A stretch of DNA of 64,000 nucleotides from Aphidius gifuensis (Eukaryota; Arthropoda; Insecta; Hymenoptera; Braconidae), in assembly GCF_014905175.1 (NCBI RefSeq), contig NC_057791.1:3968001-4032000 (forward strand), given 5' to 3'. A program made the position numbers and the translations under genes. Each line of letters starts with the position of its first letter. Position 1 is the first letter of the stretch. The notes beneath the pieces are model-generated. The model was not told the DNA's origin. It saw only the letters and a list, made by a program, of their open reading frames with translations, and searched no databases. Below, one piece after another: positions 1-10,320 of this stretch.

Positions 1-331
1 ACACAAAAATATTCATATATAATTCATCAAGAACATTTATATAAAAAAAAAAAAAAAAAAAGTGAAGCTTTGCTATTGGAATCACTACTTTTGGCTAATT
101 TTTTTTATGTTTTCTTTATATATTTTTTAAAAATTATTTACACTCATTATTTTTAAAAAGAAAAAAAATAAAATTCATTATATGTGTTAAAAATTTTTAA
201 ATCATATAAAACATTTAGAAAAGAAGGATTTTTAAAACGACAAGAAAAAAAGAAATCATTATTTCATTTGGCATGTGGTTTTATTATTTATTTTTTTTTC
301 GTTGGCAATTTTTCGTTTTTTTTTCTTTTAG

Positions 332-379
332 ACTATACTAAACTTGCAGCTGTTGAAGACGAAGATGCGGACATTGCAG
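332..379 (+). other. PC: 48-nt symmetric micro-exon in pyruvate carboxylase (linker between the domains)
   Basis: Acceptor ttttctttta|g at 330-331 and donor gtagaa from 380. The exon enters and leaves in phase 1, encodes about 16 acidic residues (core AAVEDEDADIA), and joins to ATATTTTGGAGCC at 610. It falls in the variable linker between the biotin carboxylase and carboxyltransferase parts. A phase-symmetric, in-frame exon can be skipped without changing the rest of the protein, so it could be an alternative cassette. That is inference; no transcript data are available. Confidence 0.7.
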
Positions 380-2618
380 GTAGAACAATCACATCATTAT
401 TTTTCAACATTTTGCTATGTTATCCTCGGCTTTTATTTTAATCACAAAAAAAACTTTTATTTTTCTAATTGTTGATTTAATAAAATATGCTTCTGTTGCT
501 TAACAAAAAACCACCTTATTTGTTTGCATAAAAACAGATAAAAAAAACCCCTCAATCCAAGACAATACAATTGAATAATATATGTATTTTTTTTTCTCAA
601 TTATTAAAGATATTTTGGAGCCACCAAAAGGTCTACGTCATATACTTTTAGAACAAGGTCCAGAAGGTTTTGCAAAAGCAGTAAGAAATGAAAAAAAATT
701 ACTCTTAATGGACACAACATTTCGTGATGCTCATCAGTCACTTTTAGCAACGAGAATTCGTTCACATGATTTATTAAACATATCACCATATGTAGCTCAT
801 AAATTTAATAATCTTTATTCACTTGAAAATTGGGGTGGTGCAACATTTGATGTGGCACTACGTTTTCTTCATGAATGTCCATGGGAACGTTTAGAAGCTA
901 TGAGAAAAGCAATACCAAATATACCATTTCAAATGTTATTACGTGGTGCAAATGCTGTTGGTTATACAAATTATCCTGATAATGTTGTTTATAAATTTTG
1001 TGATTTATCAGTTAAATGTGGTATGGATATATTTCGTGTATTTGATTCATTAAATTATTTGCCAAATTTAATATTGGGTATGGAAGCTGCTGGTAAAGCT
1101 GGTGGTGTTGTTGAAGCAGCAATATCATATACTGGTGATGTTAGTGATTTATCACGTCAAAAATATGATCTTAAATATTATACAAATTTAGCTGATGAAT
1201 TAGTTAAAGCTGGTACACATGTATTGTGTATTAAAGATATGGCTGGTTTATTAAAACCAAAAGCTGCTGGTATATTAATTGATGCAATAAGACAAAAACA
1301 TCCAGATATACCAATACATATACATACACATGATACAGCTGGTGCTGGTGTTGCTGCAATGCTTGAATGTGCTAAAGCTGGTGCTGATGTTGTTGATGTT
1401 GCTGTTGATAGTATGTCAGGTATGACAAGTCAACCATCAATGGGTGCAATTGTTGCATCATTACAAGGTACTGATATTGATACAAATTTTGATTTACGTG
1501 ATGTATCAGAGTATTCAGCATATTGGGAACAAACAAGAACATTATATGCACCATTTGAATGTACAACAACAATGAAATCTGGTAATGCTGATGTTTATTT
1601 AAATGAAATACCAGGTGGACAATATACTAATTTACAATTTCAAGCATATTCATTGGGTCTTGGTGAATTTTTTGAAGATGTTAAAAAAGCATATAGAGAA
1701 GCAAATTTATTACTTGGTGATATTATTAAAGTAACACCAAGCTCAAAAGTTGTTGGTGATTTTGCACAATTTATGGTACAAAATAAATTAACAGCAAATG
1801 ATGTTTTAGATAAAGCTGAAGAATTATCATTTCCAAAATCAGTTGTTGAATTTTTACAAGGTGCTATTGGTGAACCACATGGAGGTTTTCCAGAACCATT
1901 AAGATCAAAAATACTCAAAGATATGCCAAGAGTTAATGGTAGACCTGGTGAATCTTTATCACCATTAGATTTTAATAAATTAGAAAAAGAATTAAGAGAT
2001 AATCATCCAACAATTACGGAAAATGATGTTATGTCAGCAGCACTTTATCCACAAGTTACAAATGATTATTTAACATTTAGAGAAAATTTTGGACCAGTTG
2101 ATAAATTAGAAACAAGAATATTTTTAACTGGACCAAAAGTTGGTGAAGAATTCGATGTTACTATTGAAAAAGGTAAAACATTGGGAATTAAAACATTGGC
2201 AATGGCTGAAGATCTTACACCAAATGGTGAAAGAGAAGTATTTTTTGAAATGAATGGACAACTTAGATCTGTTTTTATTAAAGACAAAGAAGCTGTCAAG
2301 GTAAATTTTCATTGCTATGTATTTCTTTTTAATTTGAACTGATTATTAATGGGTTTTTTCTTTTTTCAGGAACTTCATATTCATCCAAAAGCAAATAAAA
2401 GTGATAAAGATCAAGTTGGTGCACCAATGCCTGGTACTGTTATAGATTTGAGGGTAAAAGTTGGTGATACTGTTGAAAAAGGTGCTGCACTTGTTGTCAT
2501 ATCAGCCATGAAAATGGAAATGGTTGTACAAGCACCAAAAGCTGGCAAAATAAAAAGTCTTGATGTCAAATCAGGATCCAAAATTGAGGGTGATGATTTA
2601 CTTCTCACAATGGAATAA
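332..2618 (+). CDS. PC: Pyruvate carboxylase, C-terminal part (carboxyltransferase and biotin-carrier domains); 5' end outside window
   Basis: Mitochondrial biotin enzyme that carboxylates pyruvate to oxaloacetate (anaplerosis, gluconeogenesis). Three exons are visible: 332-379, 610-2300 and 2370-2618 (TAA at 2616-2618). Junctions are GT-AG and in phase: phase 1 into and out of the 48-nt exon, phase 0 between the last two. The large exon encodes the carboxyltransferase barrel, seen in LLLMDTTFRDAHQSLLATR near its start, the metal-binding HIHTHDTAGAG motif, and CIKDMAGLLKP. The last exon encodes the biotinyl domain with the SAMKMEM motif; the biotinylated Lys codon is 2511-2513. The N-terminal biotin carboxylase and ATP-grasp part lies upstream of base 1, so this is only about the last 660 residues of a roughly 1,180-residue enzyme. 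Identity is from close recall of the animal family and is very secure. The 3' UTR faces NAA40 tail-to-tail. Confidence 0.97.
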
Positions 2619-3686
2619 GTTTTTTTTTTTTTTTTTTTTCTTATTTGAACAGCCACATACTGCCGCCCTGCGGGTTCATTTATATCCTGTTTATAAATTA
2701 AAAAAAAAAAATCCATCACAATTATTATAATCAATTTTTGTAGATCAACTTTGATACCAAACGAATTTAAGAAACGAATTAAAATAAGAAAATATAATAT
2801 ATCAATTGAGTGAAAAATATATAATATAAAATTATTGTCAATACGAAAAATAACCGAATGAAAGTGCCAAGTGATTAGAATCAAAATACATTTTTAATAA
2901 TTAAAAATTTTATTTAATTTAAATTTTGAAAAGAACAAAAAAATTTTTACTCAAATTATTATTTATTTACATTAAATTATTTAGCACATTAAAACAGATT
3001 ATTTTATTATATTGTTTTTTGTTATTTTTTTTTTGTTATACTAGGCTTACAATAATTTGTGCTATGTAATTTTTAATTATTTTATTTTTTAACAGAGATT
3101 GTACTTCCAATTTTATTATTTCCAAATAATTTAAATTAACAATGCGATTTATTGTACATATGAAATTTATATTTTATCAAGAAACTAAAATCATTGAACA
3201 AATATTTGGAGTTCAAATAGTTATACTATTGTAATTAGAAAAAGGAAAAGTTTTTCTTTTATCAAAAAAAAAAAAAAAATGTAAATCTAAACTTGATAAT
3301 TAATAAACATATATGTATATTTATAAAAAAAAAAAAGTGAGCTTCTATTAGAAGAACGACAACTGTCATCGGTCTTCTAGACATTTGATTTTTATTTCTT
3401 TTTATTTATAAAAAAATCAAATTTTCTTTTTCATGTGATTTTTCATCGCGAAAAAATTGCAAACCGCTACTGCTCACATCCCCCAGTGAGCAACAGCATC
3501 TTGGCAAAAATTTTTATTTATAAAATATTAAAATTTAATTACTTATGTTTGTTTAAAATGCCAACATAAAGATAACTTTTCGAAATAATGTTTTATTTTA
3601 GACGTTATAATGTTCATATCGATAATCAAATATTTATTTTTTCTTTTAATCATTTAATTTATTTAATGATGACTACAAAGTTCAAT
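2619..3686. other. Convergent 3' UTR / intergenic region between PC and NAA40
   Basis: Non-coding, with a T run directly after the PC stop (2619-2640) and several A runs. AATAAA at 3302-3307 is a plausible PC polyadenylation signal. On the minus strand AATAAA (plus-strand TTTATT at 3658-3663) lies 24 bp past the NAA40 stop. A somewhat GC-richer patch at 2650-2690 and another at 3440-3500 have no recognisable function. No credible gene was seen. Confidence 0.6.
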
Positions 3687-4596
3687 TTATTTACTTAAAA
3701 TCATGTAGTCCATATCTTCCCAATCACCTGGACTTGATTTATCAAGTCTGTATCTAAAAAATAATTATTACAATTAAATTAATAATCAATACAATAACAA
3801 ATAATTAATTTAAATTTAAAAATTAATTATTTAGTATTATATTTACCCAAGTTTTTCATAAAACAAATTTGCATCAGTATTTTTCTTGAGTGTCGTTAGT
3901 ACAACTTTTTTCATTGAACTTTTTTTTGCAAGTTCTTCAAGAGCATTCATGAAAAATTTACCAATACCTTTTCTTCTTGCTTTAGTTTCTAATTGCAATT
4001 CATAACTAAAATTAAAAAAAAAGGAATAAAATTATTAAACATTCAAAGTAGATGATTGTTTAAATTATTACTTTTTATTTTAATTAACTTACCAGTATAA
4101 AACTTCAATACCAAAATCCATGTCATAACGAAAATGTGAAAAACCAACTAATTCATCATTCATTGTTGCAATGAGATACCATGCTGTTGGTTCAGTTAAT
4201 TCTTTTCTTTTGGAGCTTTGATTCCATCCCCAGCTTGATGCTTTGTAATACTCAACCATATTTCTTTCCATCAAACTAAATATCCATGTTAATTTATCAT
4301 TATCTAAATCACCAACTCTATGACATTGTAATTTTATTTCTGTACCATCAGGTGTTGTGTAGCTATGAAAACCAGGTAATGCTTCAAGTGGATCCTTCAA
4401 TAAATTAGCTTGATCGACAAGACGTTTTGATGCTGCTTCTTTTTCAGCAATCAATTGTTTTCTTGTACGATGTCCTTTTTTGTTATTCTATAATTAAATT
4501 ATTATTATTATTTTATAAATAATTTAACATTGTAAACAAACTGTTTTTAATCAACAAGTTGACTGGTTATGTTATTGTCCAATAACTTACCTTCAT
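3687..4596 (-). CDS. Naa40: N-alpha-acetyltransferase 40 (NatD, histone H4/H2A N-terminal acetyltransferase)
   Basis: NatD acetylates the N-terminal Ser of histones H4 and H2A. Four coding exons on the minus strand: 4591-4596 (just ATG AAG), 4093-4487, 3847-4005 and 3687-3753. All are GT-AG and sum to 627 nt, giving 208 aa. Family features in order: a basic N-terminus (NKKGHRTRK), DPLEALPGF, WGW (human WGW, motif SEWGWKD), AWYLIA, FSHFRYD, EVLYCYELQLE at the core beta strands, and the acetyl-CoA-binding Arg-rich loop RRKGIGKFF (Q/RxxGxG type). It ends with YRLDKSSPG and a short tail. Length and order match the animal protein. The tiny first exon explains why the main open frame seems to start internally. 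It shares a 388-bp divergent upstream region with the gene at 4985. Confidence 0.95.
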
Positions 4597-4984
4597 TATT
4601 GTTGTTTAGTTTTTAATTGATCTGCCCTTATGAATCCAACAATATAGTTTTTTTATTATTTATACTAATTGCAAATAAATAGGTATATTAAAAACAAACA
4701 ACAACAATTGTTATTTGTTCTGTTGTTCAATAAAATTGGCGCGATTTGCTGTAATATTATCGTGAACCCAGCCAAATATTAAAGACGTGATAAAAGTCAA
4801 AATAGATTTTTTCACGTCAAACATTTGTTGTCATCATAATTCATATTTTCATAATAAAAATATTTTATAATCAAGTATTTATTTATAAATTAATAATTAT
4901 TTATTAAATAGATTTTATAAAAAAAAATAATTTAATCTTTAAGCTTTGAAATTTGTATTTAAAATTTTAAAAACAAAAAAAAAA
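4597..4984. promoter_or_regulatory. Divergent promoter region between NAA40 (-) and the coiled-coil gene (+)
   Basis: 388 bp separate the two start codons. The only non-AT patch is around 4734-4750 and contains TTGGCGCG (4736-4743), a near match to an E2F-type site. No TATA box in a convincing place for either gene. A bidirectional promoter is inferred from the head-to-head arrangement. Confidence 0.55.
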
Positions 4985-6090
4985 ATGAGTATCAAAAGTG
5001 AAAGCAGTCAGCTGTCAGGTAAATAATAAAAATAAATTTATAAAAAAAATATAAACATGTTTTTAATTATTGTTAAATTAATAAAATAGGTATTTCTGGT
5101 ATATCAACAATATCATGTTCAAGTCCAAAATTAAATACAACAATAATCAACAATAACAACAACAACAAAAGTTTAGAAAAAACATTACAAAAATTATCAA
5201 AATGTGAAAAATCAATTGTTGAATTGGCAAAGGTTAAATTGATATTTGAATGTTTAGAAAATATAACATCAACAAATCAGCTACCAAGTGATTTAAATAA
5301 CAAGCTGGAACAAATATTATTATCTCATAATGTTGATAAATATCTTAGCCTACCAACAGACACAAAACATGGTAACATTAAATCATCACTTCTTGGTATA
5401 ATTAATGTTCAACGACCAGATCTAACAGTTGATGATAAAAAATTAATTAGAAAAACACTGGAAAATAATATAAACATACGTACAAATAAATTTATAAAAA
5501 AGTAAGTTAATAATTTATTAATTTTCATATAAAAAAAAAAAACAATAATAATTATTGTTTAATTTATTTTTAGATTTGAAGAAGCTGGTGGTAATTATCG
5601 TGAAGCATTGGATAATGACAAATCAAGTGTCCATAATAATTTATCAATTGTCAATGACAATGTAATATCACATTGGCGTGATAAACTTGAAGATGTTTGT
5701 AATGAATATCAACGTGATATATTAAAATGTGATGAATTATTAAATGAATGGCAAAAATATAAATTCAATGATATGGAAGAATTAAATCTTAAAAAAGCTG
5801 ATGAAAAATATCTTCAAGCACAAATTGCTGAGGCACAAGCTAAAATAACTAAAATAACATGTTCAATTAAAATGTTTAAAGAAACACCAATGACAATTGA
5901 TGCATTTAAAAAATTAAGTAATGATCTTGATGATAAAATAAATACCATTGAGACTGAAATTAAAAAAAAAAAAGAATTAAAAAAACAATATGAAGAATTA
6001 CAAAATACTGAATATGATGATGTTTTAAAAAGATATTTAGATCTTTGTTCAACAATTAAAAAAGAAGAACGTTTATTGGAAATGCTTTGA
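4985..6090 (+). CDS. Coiled-coil protein, tentatively augmin-complex HAUS4-like
   Basis: Three exons, 4985-5018, 5090-5501 and 5574-6090, with GT-AG junctions in phases 1 and 2; they sum to 963 nt (320 aa). The ATG sits in an aaaaATGAG context and begins a 34-nt exon. Visible parts: Ser-rich N-terminus, an Asn run near residue 33 encoded by AAC/AAT repeats, a helical middle, and a long Lys/Glu-rich coiled coil from about residue 190 to the end. The end (YDDVLKRYLDLCSTIKKEER) resembles the C-terminal block of HAUS4, a subunit of augmin, which recruits gamma-tubulin to spindle microtubules. Similarity is by pattern only; another mitotic coiled-coil protein cannot be excluded. An E2F-like box lies upstream, which would suit a cell-cycle gene. 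The stop is only 81 bp from the PDCL stop on the other strand. Confidence 0.85.
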
Positions 6091-6171
6091 AATTTATAAA
6101 TATTAAATGAATGATGAATTTTTTATTAATACATTATTAGTTTATATTATTTTTATTTTTTATATATAAAT
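6091..6171. other. 81-bp tail-to-tail gap with shared 3' ends
   Basis: Very AT-rich spacer between the stop codons of two converging genes. Any normal 3' UTR from either gene must run into the other, so the mRNAs probably overlap in antisense. Confidence 0.5.
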
Positions 6172-7111
6172 TTAATCACTGTCATCGTCATCATTGTCAT
6201 TTGAATCTCTGATTATTTTTGGTACACAAGTTTTATCAACAAGTAGTCCATGCTCAAGTAAAAAACTTTCAACATCTGATGCATAAAAATCAGTACCAAG
6301 TGTATCAGTTACATGAACAAAATTTCCAATAACTTGTCCATTTTTATAAATCAATAATGCAGGAACTCCTTGTTTTTTAAAATGTTTACTTAAACCTGCT
6401 GCTGAGCCTTAAATTACAATGAAAAACAAAAATGTAAAATCAACATTTAAATAAAATAATTGATAATTTAATTATTTAATAATATGTTTTACCTTGAATT
6501 TTACAAAATTTAACAGTTGGATATTCGGTTGCTAGTGTTATTAAAGAGCCATTCATTGCTTGACATCCAGCAACATTTTTTTCATAAATATGAACAACAA
6601 TTGTCACTGATTTATCTTCATCATCAATGGCTTTTAAAAAATCATCACCATTTGATAAATTAATTAAACTACCAAATAATAAATTATTTGAATTTTTAAA
6701 CATTTCAGCCATTCTTTTACGTTGATATTCAAGTAAAAAATCATCATCAAATAATTCAGCTAAATCTGGATCAGTATTTTTTAATTTTTCTTTTTCTTCA
6801 TCAAGTACACTTTGACAAGTTAATGTAAGCTTTTTAATTAATTTAATATTTTCTTTTTCTTGTTGTTCACGTTTTTCTTTTTCTAATTGTTTAAATCTTT
6901 GCCAATCATTTATAACACCTTTTGGTCCAGTATTACTTGATGTACCATCCCATTTATTAACTTCATATGTTGCTGTTGATTCATCATTTGCACAAGTTGC
7001 TTTTTGATCATTATCCTTATCAGAATCACCAGAATCATTTCCTTCTTCTTCATCTGAACTACAATAATACTCTTTTTTTTCACCCAATATTTTATCTTCT
7101 AATGTTGCCAT
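6172..7111 (-). CDS. Pdcl: Phosducin-like protein 1 (PhLP1/PDCL)
   Basis: Co-chaperone of the CCT chaperonin that helps fold G-protein beta subunits and assemble beta-gamma dimers. Two exons: 6493-7111 and 6172-6407, joined in phase 1 (GT-AG, intron 85 bp), 284 aa. Signatures in order: MATLEDKILGEKKEYY at the start; an acidic Ser/Asp stretch; GPKGVINDWQRFKQLE, the Gbeta-binding helix hallmark of the phosducin family; a Lys/Glu-rich helix; then a thioredoxin-like fold with VTIVVHIYEKNVAGCQAMN, YPTVKFCKIQGS, VPALLIYKNGQVIGNFV and a DxxSFLLEHGLL helix; it ends in an acidic tail (DDDDSD). Length and order match animal PhLP1. Its 5' end is head-to-head with MCM-binding protein across about 400 bp. 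Confidence 0.96.
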
Positions 7112-7510
7112 TTTTAGAAATTATTTCTTTATCTTGTCTTTAAGAAAAATTTATTTTAACTGGTTAGTGGCCTCAATATCAATTGGACACTATATGACTA
7201 ATTTAATTGAGCAAATACTAAGTAACAAACACTCTTGAAACTTGACAATAATTATATTAAATTGTCAACATATTAAATCCAATTTGTTTGGTAATTATTG
7301 TGATTATTGTTCACAGTGTTAATGTGAATTTCCATTGAACGTACGCTCTATTATTTTTGTTACAATGAAAATGCGACACAAAGATCACAAACAAGACATT
7401 TCCAAACATTTCAAAAAGCGGGAAAAAAATTTATTGCGCTATTGTGTTTATTCTTGTTTTTTTTTTAACAACAATATTAAATTAAAAATCATTAAAAAGA
7501 CAAAAACAAA
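7112..7510. promoter_or_regulatory. Divergent promoter of PDCL (-) and MCMBP (+) with an E2F-type box
   Basis: 399 bp between the start codons. GCGGGAAA at 7418-7425 exactly matches the E2F consensus TTTCCCGC on the other strand and lies 86 bp before the MCMBP ATG. E2F control is typical of DNA-replication genes such as those of the MCM pathway. The rest is AT-rich with no clear TATA box. Confidence 0.6.
7418..7425 (-). promoter_or_regulatory. E2F-type binding site upstream of MCMBP
   Basis: Plus strand reads GCGGGAAA, i.e. TTTCCCGC on the minus strand. It is one of the few GC-containing 8-mers in this interval and sits close to the expected start of an S-phase gene. Site function is inferred. 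Confidence 0.5.
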
Positions 7511-9972
7511 ATGTCAGGTAAGTCAACAGAATTTTTAAAGAATTTAATCATTGTTTATTGTGACAACTTGACCAAACATTCCATCATCAATAATTAACAC
7601 AAATGTTTTTTTTTATTATTCAGAGGTTAGCTTGTTTAACTGGACATCAGATTATTTTATCAAAAATAAATCTGCTTGCACAAATATTATTGAAAATTTA
7701 AAGGATACAACAGAAATACCATCTCTCAACGCTGTTGATATTCAAGATTTACAAGATGGACAATTGGTTAGATTCAGAGGTATGGTCCAGGACATGTACA
7801 ATCCAGAATTTTACTTTCAGTCATATGAAGTCATCAACAAAAAAACTGGTGAAGGTAATGTTAAATCTGGACTGTACAAAGATTCTGCCAGCTGTCAGGT
7901 AAATATTTAAATTAATTATTATTTTTATATTTGTAATTTATTTGGCTTTACTGGAGCATTTTTTGAGCCCACGTTAACATTAATTGACGTACCAGGCTAA
8001 ATGCAAAGCCTAGAGTAAAATAATCAGTAGTAAAAGGTGTGGAGAACTTGAAGAATAGTTTTCTCCATGTATAATGCTACTAACATTTTATTTATTTAAT
8101 ATAAATTATGTCTTGTTTCCTTGGCTTATTTAATTAATATTGATAAATGTTACAGGAAGATGAAGATATTGCAATGGATTCAGAAAAAAATATAACTTCA
8201 GAACGTCAGATACTTGTTGTCATAACAGTTCCTGGTTTAAATGAATGGGCAAAGGAAAAAAAAGTAAAAATAGCATCAAAATCAGAGCAAATGTCTTCAT
8301 CAACATCTAGCTCAACAAAAAGACCACATGAAGAAAGTGTTGATGAACCCATGGATACATCAGCTCCACTTCATAAAAAAGAAAAAACAAATGATAATAC
8401 TGATAATAAAACAGAAAATAAAAATGTTTTTTCAAAAGAACATTTTTTAAATTTTCCAATTCCTTCTAATGATGGAAAAACTTGTATTGTCAAGGTAATT
8501 CAATTTTATTACACAATTATATTTAAAGAATTTTTATATTAAAATGTATTTTTTTAATTATAGATTTATGATGAATCAGCTCAGTATAAATTGAATCAAA
8601 TATTAGATATTATTGGATTTATATCATTGGATCCAATGTTGAGTCAAGTTTCAAATTTTGATGATATGATGGAAGATGCTGAAATTCAAACACATCATCC
8701 ACCTGCATCAATTGTACCTAGGCTACATGCTATGAAAATAACAGAAATTAAAAAAAATAATAATATTAATCAAGAAATAATATCTAAAGCTCAAACTATC
8801 AGAGGTGATTTGCATATGGTACTGAGTCAACTTCTTTTTGGTGATAGTTTAGTTGCTGATTATGTTATTTGTCACTTGATATCTTCTGTGTAATTATTAA
8901 GTTTATTTTTTTATATTATTTATTTGTATTAAATATGACAAGTAGTTTTAATAATTAATTTTTTCTTTTACAGATATTTGAGAAAGGATTTTCTACCACT
9001 TGGCAATTTTCCATTGAATATTACAAATTTTCCAGTTGATAAATGTCCAACATTTGCTGCTGATTTTTATTCAATTATATCAAAGTTAGTGCCTAAAAGT
9101 TATTTATTCGAGTGCACATTGGATAGCTTGAATGATCTTAGTTTAATACCCAAGTAAGTATTTTTTTACGTTAAATTTATTAACAAACAGAGATCAATAT
9201 TATTTTTTTTGTTTTATAGAAAAGATTATGAATCAAATCGTCTGACAAGTGGAGTTCTTCAACTCAGTGATAATACACATTTAGTTATTGATGAAACAAA
9301 ATTATCTGCTGGCCAATTGTCTCCAGCTGGAAGACAAAATTATGAGGCAATAAGTGGTCTAGTTGTTGCACAAAAATTAACATATGATTTTAAATTTAAC
9401 AATATAGAATATGACACTGATATTCCAGTTTTAATTTTATCAGAATCTAAATCATTTATTCCTGTAAGTAAAATTAATATACAAAATATATAATTTGATT
9501 TAATTATTTATAATTTATTTTCAGTGTTTTATGCATACACCACTTAAAATTGATGAAGAAACTGAAAAATTATATCCTCAAGTTGTTGAGGCAGCTGGAC
9601 AATACTTGAAAGATGAAAATCGATTAAATGACATTCGTCAGTATCTTGAAATTTCAAGAAATCAAAGCTTCAATCTTGGTGATGATGTTTTAGAGGTAAT
9701 TTAAAATTTTATTAAACTTATAAATTAAAAAAAAAAAAAACAATTGTTTGCTAAATTTAAATATATTTCAGGTTGTTCAAGATGACTTTGTTAAATTACG
9801 TCAATCAAATAAAACTGTCAATGCAGATAATCTTAATATGTTATTGGTCTTGGCAAGATTTATGGCCTTGTCTTATGGTCAAACATCTCTTACTGTTGAT
9901 TGCTGGAAAAAAACACTAGAAATGGAAAATGAACGACTTGCTAGATTACCTCCACGTAAGACAACACTATGA
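7511..9972 (+). CDS. MCMBP: Mini-chromosome maintenance complex-binding protein (MCM-BP / ETG1)
   Basis: Nuclear protein that binds MCM2-7 subunits and supports their assembly and unloading and sister-chromatid cohesion. Eight exons: 7511-7517, 7624-7898, 8156-8494, 8564-8889, 8974-9153, 9220-9463, 9525-9695, 9772-9972. All junctions are GT-AG and the sum is 1,743 nt (580 aa; the human protein is somewhat longer). Features: LVRFRGMVQDMYNPEFYF near residue 55, the family's N-terminal beta core; a charged low-complexity linker with KRPHEESVDEPMD; the central AAA-like remnant region with LHMVLSQLLFGDSLVADYVICHL, LPLGNFPLNI and the VPKSYLFECTLDSLND block; LSPAGRQNYEAI; and a C-terminal helical part, MLLVLARFMALSYGQTSLT. 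The first coding exon carries only ATGTCAG. Recognition is secure. Confidence 0.95.
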
Positions 9973-10320
9973 TTTAAATAAAATTGAAAAAAAATTAATT
10001 TCCAAAGGTAGTTTACAAATATTCTCATTGATTAAATTTTATTTTTTTGTACAATATACATAATTTTACTAAAATTTCATTTAAGTGAAGAAATGAAAAT
10101 AGTATTTTAAATATTATTATTGATTTTTTTATACAATTTTTGTATCCATCAATAATATTATATTTCATTTTATGAAATATATTTGAGGATATTCTTTTTC
10201 TTTTTTTTTGGACGGAATATTGATTTGACAGTTTAGGATGAAAATAAATCTGTTGATTAATCATGTTACACTTGGGACGTATGATTTATACAGTTTTTTT
10301 TTTTTTTTTCAAATAAATAT
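9973..10320. other. Convergent 3' region between MCMBP and the CIMIP2 gene
   Basis: 348 bp of AT-rich non-coding DNA after the MCMBP stop, with AATAAA near 9977-9983 close to the stop. No credible gene. Confidence 0.5.

Noticed and set aside
184..441. 85-codon frame at the window start
   Set aside because: Only bases 332-379 are a real exon; the rest is intron sequence read through.
604..2312. Minus-strand open frames opposite the pyruvate carboxylase exon
   Set aside because: They are shadows of a strongly conserved coding exon; no splice logic or recognisable protein.
2411..2884. 157-codon minus-strand frame over the PC biotin exon and 3' UTR
   Set aside because: Half is antisense to the biotinyl domain and half is low-complexity Lys/Ile; no homologue recognised.
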